Below are positions 7,748 through 16,642 of a stretch of DNA of 64,000 bases, in pieces. The translations under genes were made by a program, and so were the position numbers. Where the stretch lies: contig CAJTCG010000014.1 of the NCBI GenBank assembly GCA_910574635.1, positions 1 to 64,000 of the forward strand, read 5' to 3'. Each line of letters opens with the position of its first letter. Position 1 is the first letter of the stretch. A model generated the notes under the pieces. That model had not been told where the DNA came from. It searched no databases and worked only from the letters and a program-made list of their open reading frames with translations. This stretch comes from Oscillospiraceae bacterium (GTDB lineage Bacteria > Bacillota > Clostridia > Oscillospirales > Oscillospiraceae).

Positions 7748-9396
7748 TAGGAAGCCTCCTTCTGCCGCGGAGCGGAGATCGTCTGCGTGATCGTGATCCC
7801 GTTTCTGAACGTCACCCGGAGCTCGTCTTTGGACAGCACCTTGATTTCCTCCACCAGCTGGTGGACGATGCTCTCGTTCCATTCCGTGACCTCCGCCGGA
7901 GCCATCTCCATGACCGCCGTCGCCCGCTGGAGCCGCTTTGCCATAACCTCGTTCTCCGCCTGAACGCCCAGGACATGGGCCCTGCGCTCTTTCAGCGCCG
8001 CCAGCTGTTCGCTGATCTCCCGGAACTGGTCCAGATTCCGCTGGATGCTCTCCTCGCCATCCGTCTCATCCATGAGCTGGTCGAAGCGGTGGGCGAGGTC
8101 CCCAATGGCCCGTTCGATGTCCGCGAGGCTCAGGACCTCTCCGGGGACCGGAGCCAGCTCCTGAATCATCTCCGAGACGACGCCGTTTGACAGCTTATCC
8201 TTGCGGCTCATGAGGATGTTGACAGCGGCCAGAACGGCCTCTTGGAGCGGCTTCTCGTCCAGAGTGGGGGAGCGCTTGCAGAGCGTTTTTCCGTGGTCCA
8301 GCCGGTTCACACACCGCCACACGGGGCGTTTCATACCCTTCTGCGTCCAGACAACGCGGCGGTATGGCGTGCCGCACTCCCCGCAGATGAGAAGCCCTGT
8401 TAGAGCGTGCTTGGAGCTGTACTTTCCGAGGCCGGTGGGTGCGCTCTTTTTTGTGCCGGAGGCCATGGCCTTCCGGCGGGCAGTCTCCTCCTGGACGGCG
8501 TCGAAAATCTCACGGCTGACGATGGCCTCGTGGTGATTCTGGGTCCAGTATTTGGGGAGTTGGCCAGTATTCACAACGGTTTCCTTGCTGATGCAGTCCT
8601 TGCGGAAGGTCTTCTGCATAATGACATCGCCGCAGTATTTCTCATTTTGGAGAATGGATTGCAGGGTGGAGAGATTCCAGGCCACCTCGCCGGTGATGTA
8701 GGGGACCTGCTCCGCCTCCAGCTGGGCCTTGATGGCCCGGAGCGTGTCCCCAGCCAGATAGCGTTTGAAGATGAAGCGGATGATTTCCGCCTGGTCCGGC
8801 ACGATCTCCGGCTTGCCGTCCGCACCGCGGATATAGCCCAGGAGGTGCTTGTATTGGATGGTGACCTTGCCCTCCTTCATGGCCTGCCGCTTGCCCCAGC
8901 TCACGTTTTTGCTGATGCTCTCGCTCTCAGACTGCGCGAAGGCGCCATAGAGGGTGAGTAGGAACTCGCTCTCCCAGGAGATGGAGTTGAGGTTCTCCTT
9001 CTCGAAGATCACGGGGATGCCCAGCTGTCGCAGCTCACGGGTGTATTTCACGGTGTCCAGGGTATTCCGGGCGAAGCGGGAGAGGGATTTCGTGAGGATC
9101 AGGTCGATTTTTCCCCGCCGGCACTGGCGGATCATGCGCTGGAAGTCCTTCCGGCTCTTGACGGAGGTGCCGGTTTTGCCCTCGTCCGCGAATACGTCGG
9201 CCATGACCCAGTCCGGGTTGCTGGTGATTTTATCGGTGTAATAGCTCATCTGAGCCTCGTAGCTGGTGAGCTGTTCCTCGTCGTCTGTGGAAACACGGCA
9301 ATAAGCGGCGACCCGCAGCTGTTTTTTCTCGGCCTGAGACTGAACTGTTTCCCTTACCGGAGGGATTACAATGAGCTTGCTGGGAGAGGTGGTCAT
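7747..9396 (-). CDS. Large serine recombinase (third of three)
   Basis: 549 residues. The N-terminal resolvase domain has the catalytic serine in LRVAAYCRVSTDDEEQ (about residue 35), the segment DLILTKSLSRFARNTLD (about 108-124) and SESESISKNVSWGKRQA at the helix E region. A recombinase domain follows (GYIRGADGKPEIVPDQAE, IRFIFKRYLAGDT), then a zinc ribbon with paired cysteines (ICGECGTPY ... WRCVN) and a C-terminal coiled coil. It should catalyse site-specific integration or excision. ATG 9396 is preceded by AAAGGAGG and lies 16 bases after the stop of the middle recombinase, so the three genes form one transcript. Confidence 0.93.
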   Translation of the reverse strand: MTTSPSKLIVIPPVRETVQSQAEKKQLRVAAYCRVSTDDEEQLTSYEAQMSYYTDKITSNPDWVMADVFADEGKTGTSVKSRKDFQRMIRQCRRGKIDLILTKSLSRFARNTLDTVKYTRELRQLGIPVIFEKENLNSISWESEFLLTLYGAFAQSESESISKNVSWGKRQAMKEGKVTIQYKHLLGYIRGADGKPEIVPDQAEIIRFIFKRYLAGDTLRAIKAQLEAEQVPYITGEVAWNLSTLQSILQNEKYCGDVIMQKTFRKDCISKETVVNTGQLPKYWTQNHHEAIVSREIFDAVQEETARRKAMASGTKKSAPTGLGKYSSKHALTGLLICGECGTPYRRVVWTQKGMKRPVWRCVNRLDHGKTLCKRSPTLDEKPLQEAVLAAVNILMSRKDKLSNGVVSEMIQELAPVPGEVLSLADIERAIGDLAHRFDQLMDETDGEESIQRNLDQFREISEQLAALKERRAHVLGVQAENEVMAKRLQRATAVMEMAPAEVTEWNESIVHQLVEEIKVLSKDELRVTFRNGITITQTISAPRQKEAS

Positions 9397-9412
9397 TTGC
9401 GGGGGCCTCCTT

Positions 9413-10150
9413 TCATTCTACGGTTTGTCCGTTTTTCAACTGAACGATGGCGTGGCGTTTCTGTATTGTGATGTTCTGAACGCTACTGCGGAGCAAATCC
9501 GCGTCCAAGCTTTCCATCGGAGTGGCTTTTTCAAATACCCGGCGGAGACGTTCCGTCTCATATTCCTCGGGACCGATGGCGTCCAGCCGCATTGCGGCAA
9601 GGTCCAAGGCGGTCTGTCTGGCGGCGGCTTCATCCACCGGAGCCTCCTTGAGCAGATCTGTCAGTTTCCGATGGAGGACCTGGATTTGGACAGGCTCATC
9701 CTCTGGCGGGACCGGGGCATAGATCAGGCTGGGATTTGCCGTCAGACGGTTCAGGATGCCAAGGACCTGGCCCTCCACGTATTTGGGAGGATTACCACCG
9801 CAGAGACGGCGAAGCTCCTTCTGCGCCGGAGTTTTTGTGGGAGGAGAGGCTCTCTCTTTCCTCTGCGTCTGCACCTTTTGGAACGCCTCCGGAGGAATCA
9901 CAGCGGGGAATCCGCTGCCGCCGGTGTACTTGCTGTTCTCCAGGATACGGGCCACCATGTTTTTGTTCCAGGGCTTGTCCCCGTCATAAGCAGGACCTGT
10001 TTCGCACAGATGCTCTACCAGCGCCGCATAAGACGCCCCCGCCAGATACCGGCGGAAGATCCTGCGCACAGCCTCGGCTTCTACGGGATGCTCTCTGATT
10101 TCACCCTGCTCCATCTGGTAGCCGAAGGGCAGCTTTCGATTGCCAGCCAT
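9413..10150 (-). CDS. Recombinase-domain protein lacking the catalytic domain (second of three)
   Basis: 245 residues that begin directly in the DNA-binding recombinase domain (PFGYQMEQGEIREHPVEAEA, VRRIFRRYLAGASYAALVEHL, NKNMVARILENSKYTG) and end in a short coiled-coil segment. The resolvase domain of about 150 residues with the catalytic serine is absent, and the zinc-ribbon cysteine pairs are missing. The ATG overlaps the stop of the preceding recombinase as TAATG, so it is translationally coupled and not a random fragment. It may act as a specificity or directionality partner for the two catalytic recombinases. Confidence 0.82.
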   Translation of the reverse strand: MAGNRKLPFGYQMEQGEIREHPVEAEAVRRIFRRYLAGASYAALVEHLCETGPAYDGDKPWNKNMVARILENSKYTGGSGFPAVIPPEAFQKVQTQRKERASPPTKTPAQKELRRLCGGNPPKYVEGQVLGILNRLTANPSLIYAPVPPEDEPVQIQVLHRKLTDLLKEAPVDEAAARQTALDLAAMRLDAIGPEEYETERLRRVFEKATPMESLDADLLRSSVQNITIQKRHAIVQLKNGQTVE

Positions 10151-11748
10151 TACCGCACCGTCCTCTCGATATTCTCCGTCAGCTCCAGTCCATTGATAAG
10201 ACGGAACCGGAGCCGCTCGTTGCTTTCCACGATGATTTTGTCGACCAGCTCACCGAACAGCTCCCCGTCGAAGGTTTGCAGGAATTCCGGCGCGTCGTCC
10301 AGTACATTCAGCAGATCCTGCGTCCGGGCGATGGTTCGGTCCTCCTCCGCATCCAGCCTCCGGCCTTTCGCCTGCTTGGCGGCGCGGAGCTGTTCGGCCA
10401 GCCGGTCGGTCCTGGATATGAAAATGTCAGGATCGACAGCGCCCTGCTTTTTCAGCACGGCCAACAGTCGCTCCTGACGGATGAGGTCCGCTATTTGATT
10501 GTTAAGCTCCACGACGTCCAGGCTCCAGAGCAACCGACGGCTGCGCGCGGTCTGGAGGTCCGACAGGAGCCGCTCCAGAACGGGACGGCCCTGGTGCTGG
10601 AGCTTGTAGTACAGGCGGAGGAAGGCGCTACGAAATTCTTTTTCCGGGATTTGCGTGATGGGACAGGCTTCAGATTTGATATTATGTGTGCGGCATACCC
10701 AAAAAGTGATGCCATGTGTGACCTTCCGTTTGAAATAAGAGCCGCACTCGGCGCACAGAATTTTCAGCTTGAAGTCGTGAGGGGATTGACAGCGGGTCAT
10801 TATATTTTCGGCTTTACGGGATAATAAGTTTTTTGCCTGATTAAAAGTCTCTCTGCTTATGATGGGAGGATTGGAGTCGGGGAGCCAGTATTTCGTTTTC
10901 TGCCCGTTGTTCCATACTTGACGATAGGGGAGGGTATCGGTCGTAAATCTTTTTTGCAGTAGAGAATCACCGGCATATCGCTCATTTTGAAGTATGTATC
11001 GAATGGTTATCCGCTGCCAGCGATCCTGATGATCCCGTGTTGGAATTCCAAGGGCCGTAACCTCCTCCGCAATATCCTGCATGCTATGCCCATTTAAATA
11101 CCGTTGGAAAATCAAGCGGATGATTGCAGCTTCTTGTTCTTCGATAACGAGCTTGCCATTGACCAAACGGTAGCCAAAAGGTGCCTTGCAGGTCGTGAAT
11201 TTTCCGGATTCCATCCGCCTTTTATAGCTCATCCGCATATTTTGAGCGATGGATTCACTTTCTTTCTGTGCCAAGGCGGCGAAGATAGAGGCCAGCGTCT
11301 CGCCGGAAACCATAGAACTGTCGATGTTCTGCTCCTCAAAGCAGACCCCCACACCCAGGGCCTTCAGCTCCCGCGTGGCCTTGAGGAAGTCCTGCGTGTT
11401 CCTGGCGAACCGGGATATGGACTTCACTAGGACCTTATCGATCATGCCCCGTTTGCAGTCGACGAGGAGACGCTGAAAGTCCTCACGCTTGTCCGCTGAC
11501 GTGCCGGTGATGCCCCGGTCGGCGTAGATGTCCACCAGTTCCCAGTCAGGATTCTCATTGATCAGGGCGGTGTAGTGGGCATTCTGAGCAGCGAAGGAGT
11601 TGATCTGGTCCTGAGAGTCCGAGCTGACACGGCAGTACGCCGCTACCCGGAGCTTTCGGGGTTCCGTCTGTTCTGCCGCAGGGATGGTGATAAACCGAGG
11701 GGACGTATTCAGCGCCAGGGAACCCTCTGTTTTCTTCGGTTCTGCCAT
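10150..11748 (-). CDS. Large serine recombinase (first of three)
   Basis: 532 residues. Resolvase domain with the catalytic serine in LRVAAYCRVSSDSQDQ (about residue 42) and VLVKSISRFARNTQDFLK (about 114-131); recombinase domain with APFGYRLVNGKLVIEEQE and LIFQRYLNGHSMQDIAEE; zinc ribbon LCAECGSYF ... WVCRTHN; C-terminal coiled coil with SNERLRFRLINGLELTENI. Expected function is integration and excision of the element. It heads the recombinase transcript downstream of the small protein at 11828-11971 and is coupled to the catalytic-domain-less gene through TAATG. Confidence 0.93.
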   Translation of the reverse strand: MAEPKKTEGSLALNTSPRFITIPAAEQTEPRKLRVAAYCRVSSDSQDQINSFAAQNAHYTALINENPDWELVDIYADRGITGTSADKREDFQRLLVDCKRGMIDKVLVKSISRFARNTQDFLKATRELKALGVGVCFEEQNIDSSMVSGETLASIFAALAQKESESIAQNMRMSYKRRMESGKFTTCKAPFGYRLVNGKLVIEEQEAAIIRLIFQRYLNGHSMQDIAEEVTALGIPTRDHQDRWQRITIRYILQNERYAGDSLLQKRFTTDTLPYRQVWNNGQKTKYWLPDSNPPIISRETFNQAKNLLSRKAENIMTRCQSPHDFKLKILCAECGSYFKRKVTHGITFWVCRTHNIKSEACPITQIPEKEFRSAFLRLYYKLQHQGRPVLERLLSDLQTARSRRLLWSLDVVELNNQIADLIRQERLLAVLKKQGAVDPDIFISRTDRLAEQLRAAKQAKGRRLDAEEDRTIARTQDLLNVLDDAPEFLQTFDGELFGELVDKIIVESNERLRFRLINGLELTENIERTVR

Positions 11749-11827
11749 CTGTGGAACACCTCCTCTTTCGCAAGCAACACATTACCACAGAACCCTTAAA
11801 ATAGCTATCAAAAGAAGCTGGGTAAAT

Positions 11828-11971
11828 TCACCAAAGAACGATGCTGGCACCGTTCTTTACGGCAAGCCTCACAGCAATTTTCTTCAATTCCTGTTCATTG
11901 ATGATCCCGGCCTTTTGGAGCGCTTTCAGCAAATTCACCTGCCCCAACAGGTCGATATTGGGATTATTCAT
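11828..11971 (-). CDS. Small conserved element protein upstream of recombinases
   Basis: The ATG at 11971 with ACGGAGG 8 bases upstream gives 47 residues: MNNPNIDLLGQVNLLKALQK at the start, then GIINEQELKKIAVRLAVKN. It is one short helical hairpin resembling SHOCT-like oligomerisation modules (LLxxGIIxxxEL), though I assign this only by pattern. It sits about 80 bases ahead of the first recombinase on the same strand and may modulate recombination. An in-frame extension to 12025 exists but has no binding site. Confidence 0.6.
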   Translation of the reverse strand: MNNPNIDLLGQVNLLKALQKAGIINEQELKKIAVRLAVKNGASIVLW

Positions 11972-12300
11972 TATGATGTCCTCCGTGTAATAAATTCTTG
12001 ATACCACAAAAACAGGGATTGCCATCGGGATGGCGTTGCCTGTGCGTTTTTTGCTGGCCGCGCATCGCTAGGCCGGTTTCCAGCACAGGCCGAATCACCC
12101 AGACGGCAATCCCTGGTGCTTCTGATATCAAGACTTTCCTATAAAGTCTCATTTCCGCGCCTGCATTCGACACTACTCCCCCAGGCGTCAGGGCGAAGGA
12201 CTTGGACGGCGGCTGGCTGGGCTGCCTCATGGGACTTTCACCCCCGGCAGGATCTCTGCCGGCTGCCCCCATTGCTTGCGGCTGTGGCTGGGCAGAAGTA

Positions 12301-12528
12301 TCATAATTGCTGACAGGTTTCATGGCGAAACAGCTTGCCACAGGCTGTTTTTCGGACGGATGTGACCGCTTTGCACCTTCGTTGGCCGTAATTGATAAAA
12401 GCGGAAGAATTCACTGCAATCTCGCCGCGTTTACAGGTGGTCTTGGCGCATCCTCCTGCGTCGCTTTCCCTCTCGGGGCCTGTCAGGAACGTATCCAAGT
12501 CTTCGGATATGAAATTGTCAATGTACAC
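12301..12528 (-). CDS. Possible small protein with GTG start
   Basis: A 75-codon frame beginning at GTG 12528 (YIDNFISEDLDTFLTGPERE) lies just downstream of the sigma-like gene. Its N-terminal 50 residues look protein-like and faintly familiar from related elements, but there is no convincing ribosome binding site and the C-terminus is poor in hydrophobic order. The region 12030-12560 otherwise shows no gene. Treat as doubtful; it could be a decayed gene. Confidence 0.25.
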   Translation of the reverse strand: MYIDNFISEDLDTFLTGPERESDAGGCAKTTCKRGEIAVNSSAFINYGQRRCKAVTSVRKTACGKLFRHETCQQL

Positions 12529-12562
12529 AAGAGGCGTTCTCTTGGTGTTGCCTCTTACTTTT

Positions 12563-13099
12563 CTATTGGGAACTTTTTCTCGACTTTATGACGAGAATTT
12601 TCAATTTTTCTAAAATTCTTTTTTTCTGCCTTGAAATTCCTGCCTGTGTTAAGCCAAGCCTTCTTGACAACTGAGACTGTGTTTTACAATTTTGAGAAAG
12701 AAATAAAGCATAAATAAGGGAATATTCATCATCATCAAGCATTTTGAGAGCGTTGGTTAACTCTTGCAGTTCCAATGAATGAAGCGCTGTTTCTTCGGTG
12801 CTGACATCCATGTCAGGGATCGAATCTCCCTGGCTGTCATCCTCGCCGCCATATAAGGACAGTAACTGCACTTGGGATTCCTGTTCGTGCAGATAATCGC
12901 TGTGGTCCCTTTCCTTGCGCCAGTCCTTATACTCTGCCTCAGTAGATTCGATCATGAACTCGTCCATATCTATAAAGTAGCGGCCCCTTCCTATGGGGGA
13001 GGTAATGAGCTGATAGAACTCTTTTCCGTTGATTGCAATCCATTCAACATCAGGACCTCTAATTTCGGGATCCTTCTTTATGTAGTATTGCTTTGCCAT
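12563..13099 (-). CDS. Sigma-70 region-4-like regulatory protein of the mobile element
   Basis: 178 residues from ATG 13099 (GGAGG 8 bases upstream). The C-terminus carries a sigma-4/helix-turn-helix block: LQELTNALKMLDDDEYSLIY then CKTQSQLSRRLGLTQAGISR and a basic end KKRILEKLKILVIKSRKSS. The N-terminal part (WIAINGKEFYQLITSPIGRG) is typical of sigma-like proteins that precede recombinase or regulatory genes in Firmicutes ICEs. It probably directs or regulates transcription of element genes. It lies upstream of the recombinase cluster on the same strand and downstream of a strong terminator, so it has its own promoter. Confidence 0.75.
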   Translation of the reverse strand: MAKQYYIKKDPEIRGPDVEWIAINGKEFYQLITSPIGRGRYFIDMDEFMIESTEAEYKDWRKERDHSDYLHEQESQVQLLSLYGGEDDSQGDSIPDMDVSTEETALHSLELQELTNALKMLDDDEYSLIYALFLSQNCKTQSQLSRRLGLTQAGISRQKKRILEKLKILVIKSRKSSQ

Positions 13100-13254
13100 G
13101 GGGCAAACCTCCATCTTCTGAAATTTTGAAAAGTCAAAATTTCAGAAGCGGAGGCCCTCGAGCTGAGCAACATTTATTTACTTTAAGGCACAATAGTAAA
13201 CATCTTTTTGCAAAATTCGACTTATAGGGCATACTGAGCAAAAGTGCGGGTATC

Positions 13255-13322
13255 TTTTTCGACGAAATCCCCCATAATTCCCTTAAATTTGATAGGGAAT
13301 TATGGGGGATTCTGTCGAAAAA
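13255..13322. repeat. 68-bp near-perfect hairpin
   Basis: Outer arms TTTTTCGAC (13255-13263) and GTCGAAAAA (13314-13322), a 3-base internal mismatch, inner arms ATCCCCCATAATTCCC (13267-13282) and GGGAATTATGGGGGAT (13295-13310), and a 12-base loop. The total is 25 paired bases per side. It sits between the sigma-like gene and the metabolic block, next to a terminator. Candidates are a bidirectional terminator, a miniature transposon-like palindrome or a recombination site. Confidence 0.75.
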
Positions 13323-13330
13323 TAAAAGAA

Positions 13331-13358
13331 CCGCAAACAGCCATCGGGCTGCTTGCGG
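13331..13358. terminator. Bidirectional intrinsic terminator
   Basis: CCGCAAaCAGCC and GGCTGcTTGCGG pair around a 4-base loop and are flanked by AAAAGA on one side and TCTTTT on the other. On the minus strand the stem is followed by TTCTTTTATTTTT, so it should end the 14-gene transcript coming from adenine deaminase and shield the sigma-like gene. Confidence 0.75.
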
Positions 13359-13561
13359 CTCTTTTGTTAACGGTACCTTTTGACGGTTGAACTGTTCTCG
13401 CCTGCGGCTTATTTCAGTTGACCAATCTTTGTGTTTCGTTGCCTGACGGGCAACTTTAGCTTTGTACATTCATTACTGTGATTTGTTTTGAGATATCAAA
13501 AATGGACTTTTAAAAATATATCGAGCGGATTATTGTCATCATTTTAATCTCTCTTCTCCGA

Positions 13562-13669
13562 CTAAGAGGTGGACACCTTCAGAATTGCCGCCATGTCTTC
13601 CTCACGGAACCTCTTCCGAAGCGTCACCGGCGTGGAGGCTCCGAAAGGACATATACCGTATCCTTTCAT
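13562..13669 (-). CDS. Possible 35-residue peptide downstream of adenine deaminase
   Basis: ATG 13669 to TAG 13562 encodes a peptide starting MKGYGICPFGASTPVTLRKR, 17 bases after the adenine deaminase stop. AGGAG lies 13 bases before the ATG, a long spacing. No family is recognised; it may be a remnant. Confidence 0.2.
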   Translation of the reverse strand: MKGYGICPFGASTPVTLRKRFREEDMAAILKVSTS

Positions 13670-13685
13670 TCCGATGAAGAATCTC

Positions 13686-15410
13686 CTATAAATACCTTTG
13701 CTTTGTAACATCAAAGACCCCCTGAGTAGTAAGTCGCAAAGTCGGAATCACCGGAAGGGCCATGAAGCTCAGCGTCATAAAGGGGTCGATCTCGGGATTT
13801 ACCCCCAGAGCGTAAGCCGCTTTTTTTGCGGCCTCCAGTTGGCTGTTGACGGTTTCCAAGGGGTGGTCGCTCATAATACCAGCGATGGGTAGGGGAACTT
13901 CTGCCGCCGATTCTCCCTGGTTCCAGACCACAATGCCGCCATTTAAATCAGCTACTCGGTTTGCGGCAGCGGAACAATCCTCCGCACAGGCACCCACGAC
14001 AATGACATTATGAGAATCGTGAGAAATGCTGGTCGCCACAGCGCCGGATTTCAGGCCGTAGCCATGGAGCAAACCGATGCCGATATGGCCGGTGCCCCGG
14101 TGCCGCTCTACTACGGCAGCCCACAAAATATCTTGGGTAGTGTCAGGCGCTCTTGCGCAGCCTGCGTCCACGGTGGTGATTTCACCGTTAATCATACCAA
14201 TGACGTGGTGAAGCTCACCGGGTTTGAAGTCCTCCGGACGGAGCCTGATCGGCTGGAACGTGCAGAGGGCCCTCTCTGTCAGGCGGACGTCTATGGATGG
14301 AATATGGAACGAACAAGCCATTTGATTTTCCGCTGCTAGAATACCCCGTTTATAGACCGCCTCAACGCAGAAGTTTTCAAAATTGTCTACCACTACAAGA
14401 TCGGCCAGCCATCCTGGTGCGATAGCTCCCCGGTCATGCATCCGGAAATATTGGGCTGCGTTGAAAGTGGCGGCTTTTATTACGGTGATAGGCTCTGCCC
14501 CCATATGGATGGCCTCCCGGATTATCCCGTCAATATGACCCTTCTTTATGAGGTCGTTGGGGTGTTTGTCGTCCGTGCAGAGTAAACACCGCGCCCCGTA
14601 CTTCTCATTGAGAAGAGGCGCTAAGGCCTCCAGGTTTCGGGCGGCGGTTCCCTCACGGATCATGATGACCTGCCCTCGTTCCAATTTGGCGATGGCATCC
14701 TGAATGTTCCAGCATTCATGGTCGGAGGAGACCCCGGCGGCAATATAGGCGTTGAGCTTTTCTCCACTCAAATCCGGCGCATGACCGTCAATGCATCTGT
14801 TCGACATCTGTGCCGACGCCAGCTTCTCCAATGGTTGTAGATTTCCGCTGAGCACACCGGGAAAATCCATCATTTCCGCCAGGCCTTGGACACGGGGATG
14901 ACGATAGAACGGATCCAAGTCTTTTCGTTCCAGTACCGCACCGGCCTCGTCCAGCGGCGTGGCAGGAACGCAGGAGGGCAGCATCAAACGCACATCCACT
15001 GGTAAGCCTTGGGTGGCCTGAAGCATGTATTCAATGCCATCCACGCCCATGACATTTGCGATTTCGTGAGGGTCCGCTACCACGGTGGTGGTGCCGTGGG
15101 GCAGGACTGCCTTTGTGAATTCCGCCGGGGTTACCAGGGAACTTTCCAGGTGAATATGGCTATCCAGGAAACCCGGGAGTACGAGCTTTTTAGAACAGTC
15201 CCGCTCTGTCTTGCCAGAATAGGATCCCATGCCCACGATGAGTCCTTCGGCGATGGCAATATCCGCCGTGGAGATCTCCTTGGTAAAAACGTTGACATAC
15301 GATGCGTTTTTCAACACTAGATCTGCCGGCTCCCGACGCATGGCCGTGTCGATTATCCGTCTTTTCTTCTGAACCGCTTGAGCAATGTTCTCATTTTCAC
15401 GTTCATACAT
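13686..15410 (-). CDS. ade: Adenine deaminase
   Basis: 574 residues, the length of the Ade family within the amidohydrolase superfamily. Metal-binding motif LPGFLDSHIHLESSLVTP is near residues 75-95, followed by HGTTTVVADPHEIANVMG, DGHAPDLSG, SSDHECW and LLCTDDKHPNDL, all family hallmarks. It hydrolyses adenine to hypoxanthine and ammonia in the cytosol. It is the last gene of the long minus-strand operon whose first gene encodes a nucleoside hydrolase, which would release free bases; the two make sense as consecutive salvage steps. It is followed by a terminator at 13331. Confidence 0.95.
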   Translation of the reverse strand: MYERENENIAQAVQKKRRIIDTAMRREPADLVLKNASYVNVFTKEISTADIAIAEGLIVGMGSYSGKTERDCSKKLVLPGFLDSHIHLESSLVTPAEFTKAVLPHGTTTVVADPHEIANVMGVDGIEYMLQATQGLPVDVRLMLPSCVPATPLDEAGAVLERKDLDPFYRHPRVQGLAEMMDFPGVLSGNLQPLEKLASAQMSNRCIDGHAPDLSGEKLNAYIAAGVSSDHECWNIQDAIAKLERGQVIMIREGTAARNLEALAPLLNEKYGARCLLCTDDKHPNDLIKKGHIDGIIREAIHMGAEPITVIKAATFNAAQYFRMHDRGAIAPGWLADLVVVDNFENFCVEAVYKRGILAAENQMACSFHIPSIDVRLTERALCTFQPIRLRPEDFKPGELHHVIGMINGEITTVDAGCARAPDTTQDILWAAVVERHRGTGHIGIGLLHGYGLKSGAVATSISHDSHNVIVVGACAEDCSAAANRVADLNGGIVVWNQGESAAEVPLPIAGIMSDHPLETVNSQLEAAKKAAYALGVNPEIDPFMTLSFMALPVIPTLRLTTQGVFDVTKQRYL

Positions 15411-15437
15411 AGTAGTTTCCTCCTTTTTCGCCGCGTC

Positions 15438-16559
15438 TTATTGAACAATGATTTTGCTTTTTGTTGTGCCGCGGCCATCTTGGAAAATTGCCCACTGGTC
15501 CCGAAATCCCCTGGAATATGTCTCGTCTCTCATCTCGCAGATATACCCGGTCAGGAGAGACGGTACCGCCATTTCTACGAGTCCGGCCGTGACGTCGGAG
15601 AGTCTTGGTACGTGTACAGCCATTGCCGGACCGGTATATCCAATGCTGTCGGTCACCACGCAGACCGGACGCCCTAAATGTAGGAGATACGTCAGCGCCT
15701 CCTCTCCTCGGGAGAGGGCCGGAGAACCGGAGGCCAAAAACAGCATAGTACCAATGTTCTCCGGACCGGCCATAAAGAAGTTGCAGTGCAGCCACTGTTC
15801 AGGATCTTCATCCACAGCGATGGCACCGGTTTGGCCCATCATCTCGATTTTCCCCAGAAAAGCCGCACCCCGCTCATAGCCCGCCCCGATGAATTCAAAA
15901 GCCACAGCTTCCCGAACATACGTCGTGAAGGCATAGGTTTCCTCGTCCATATAGGGTAATGCTGTTTCCAGATCTTCCGCGCACCGCATGATCTCAGATG
16001 TAATCTCAGAGACGGAAAAGGCAGGATTCCCCATCTTAGCCAGGGTGCATCCAATGGATAGAAGGGCAAGATACGTCATGACGAAGCCGCGCAGGGGCAG
16101 CGCCCTCTCCATGGGCGGAGCGGACACGGGAATGAGAAAACGGCAGTATTCCCGCATCTTTGAGGCCAGATTTCCGGTGATGCCGACGGTTAGGGCGCTA
16201 TGTTTTTGATATAGCGCCAAGGCTTCGTTGATTCGAGAGACTTCGCCGGAATAGCTGATAGCAATCAGCAGCGTGCTTGACAGACCAGGATTCCCAAGAT
16301 CCGTAAAGCGTGAGACCTCAATGGCGGGGAGTACCTGGACGGGTAGCTTCGTGATTCTCTGGAAGGCATTCTTGATCGCCAGACATGCAGCGTAAGAATA
16401 TCCGCAGCCTGTGAAAAGGATAGATTGAATGTGCTCCCCAGCCAGGCCACTTAGAATCTTGGGAACTTTTTTTAACATGTTCTCTGATTCCGCCAGGAGC
16501 AGCGGTGGAATGCTATATATGTGTTTTCGGATTTCGTTCTGTGGAAGTTGTGGATTCAT
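15438..16559 (-). CDS. SIS-domain sugar isomerase/deglycase-like protein, copy A
   Basis: 373 residues with two SIS modules. The first phosphosugar-binding loop is ILFTGCGYSYAACLAI (about 45-60), and LLIAISYSGEVSRINEAL (about 95-112) supplies the Ser-rich loop. The second half has AVDEDPEQWLHCNFFMAGP and RPVCVVTDSIG. The layout is that of GlmS C-domain/FrlB-type proteins (fructoselysine-6-phosphate deglycase, sugar-phosphate isomerases); no glutaminase domain is present. It likely isomerises or cleaves a phosphorylated amino sugar or glycated compound. It is a paralogue of the protein at 24022-25161 and lies between a PfkB kinase and adenine deaminase in the same operon. Confidence 0.82.
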   Translation of the reverse strand: MNPQLPQNEIRKHIYSIPPLLLAESENMLKKVPKILSGLAGEHIQSILFTGCGYSYAACLAIKNAFQRITKLPVQVLPAIEVSRFTDLGNPGLSSTLLIAISYSGEVSRINEALALYQKHSALTVGITGNLASKMREYCRFLIPVSAPPMERALPLRGFVMTYLALLSIGCTLAKMGNPAFSVSEITSEIMRCAEDLETALPYMDEETYAFTTYVREAVAFEFIGAGYERGAAFLGKIEMMGQTGAIAVDEDPEQWLHCNFFMAGPENIGTMLFLASGSPALSRGEEALTYLLHLGRPVCVVTDSIGYTGPAMAVHVPRLSDVTAGLVEMAVPSLLTGYICEMRDETYSRGFRDQWAIFQDGRGTTKSKIIVQ

Positions 16560-16642
16560 TGGATGGTTGCCTCCATTTGTGAAAAATGCGCTGTTGTCCG
16601 TATTATGGTTGAAAAAAGGGAACGCGCCGGATTGCCGTCTTC

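Noticed and set aside
11964-12341. A 125-codon minus-strand frame between the small element protein and the sigma-like gene
   Set aside because: No ribosome binding site, Pro/Gly-rich content, and it overlaps the better-supported small gene at 11828-11971.
13134-13469. A 111-codon minus-strand frame over the long hairpin
   Set aside because: It runs through the 68-bp hairpin and the terminator and has no protein-like features.
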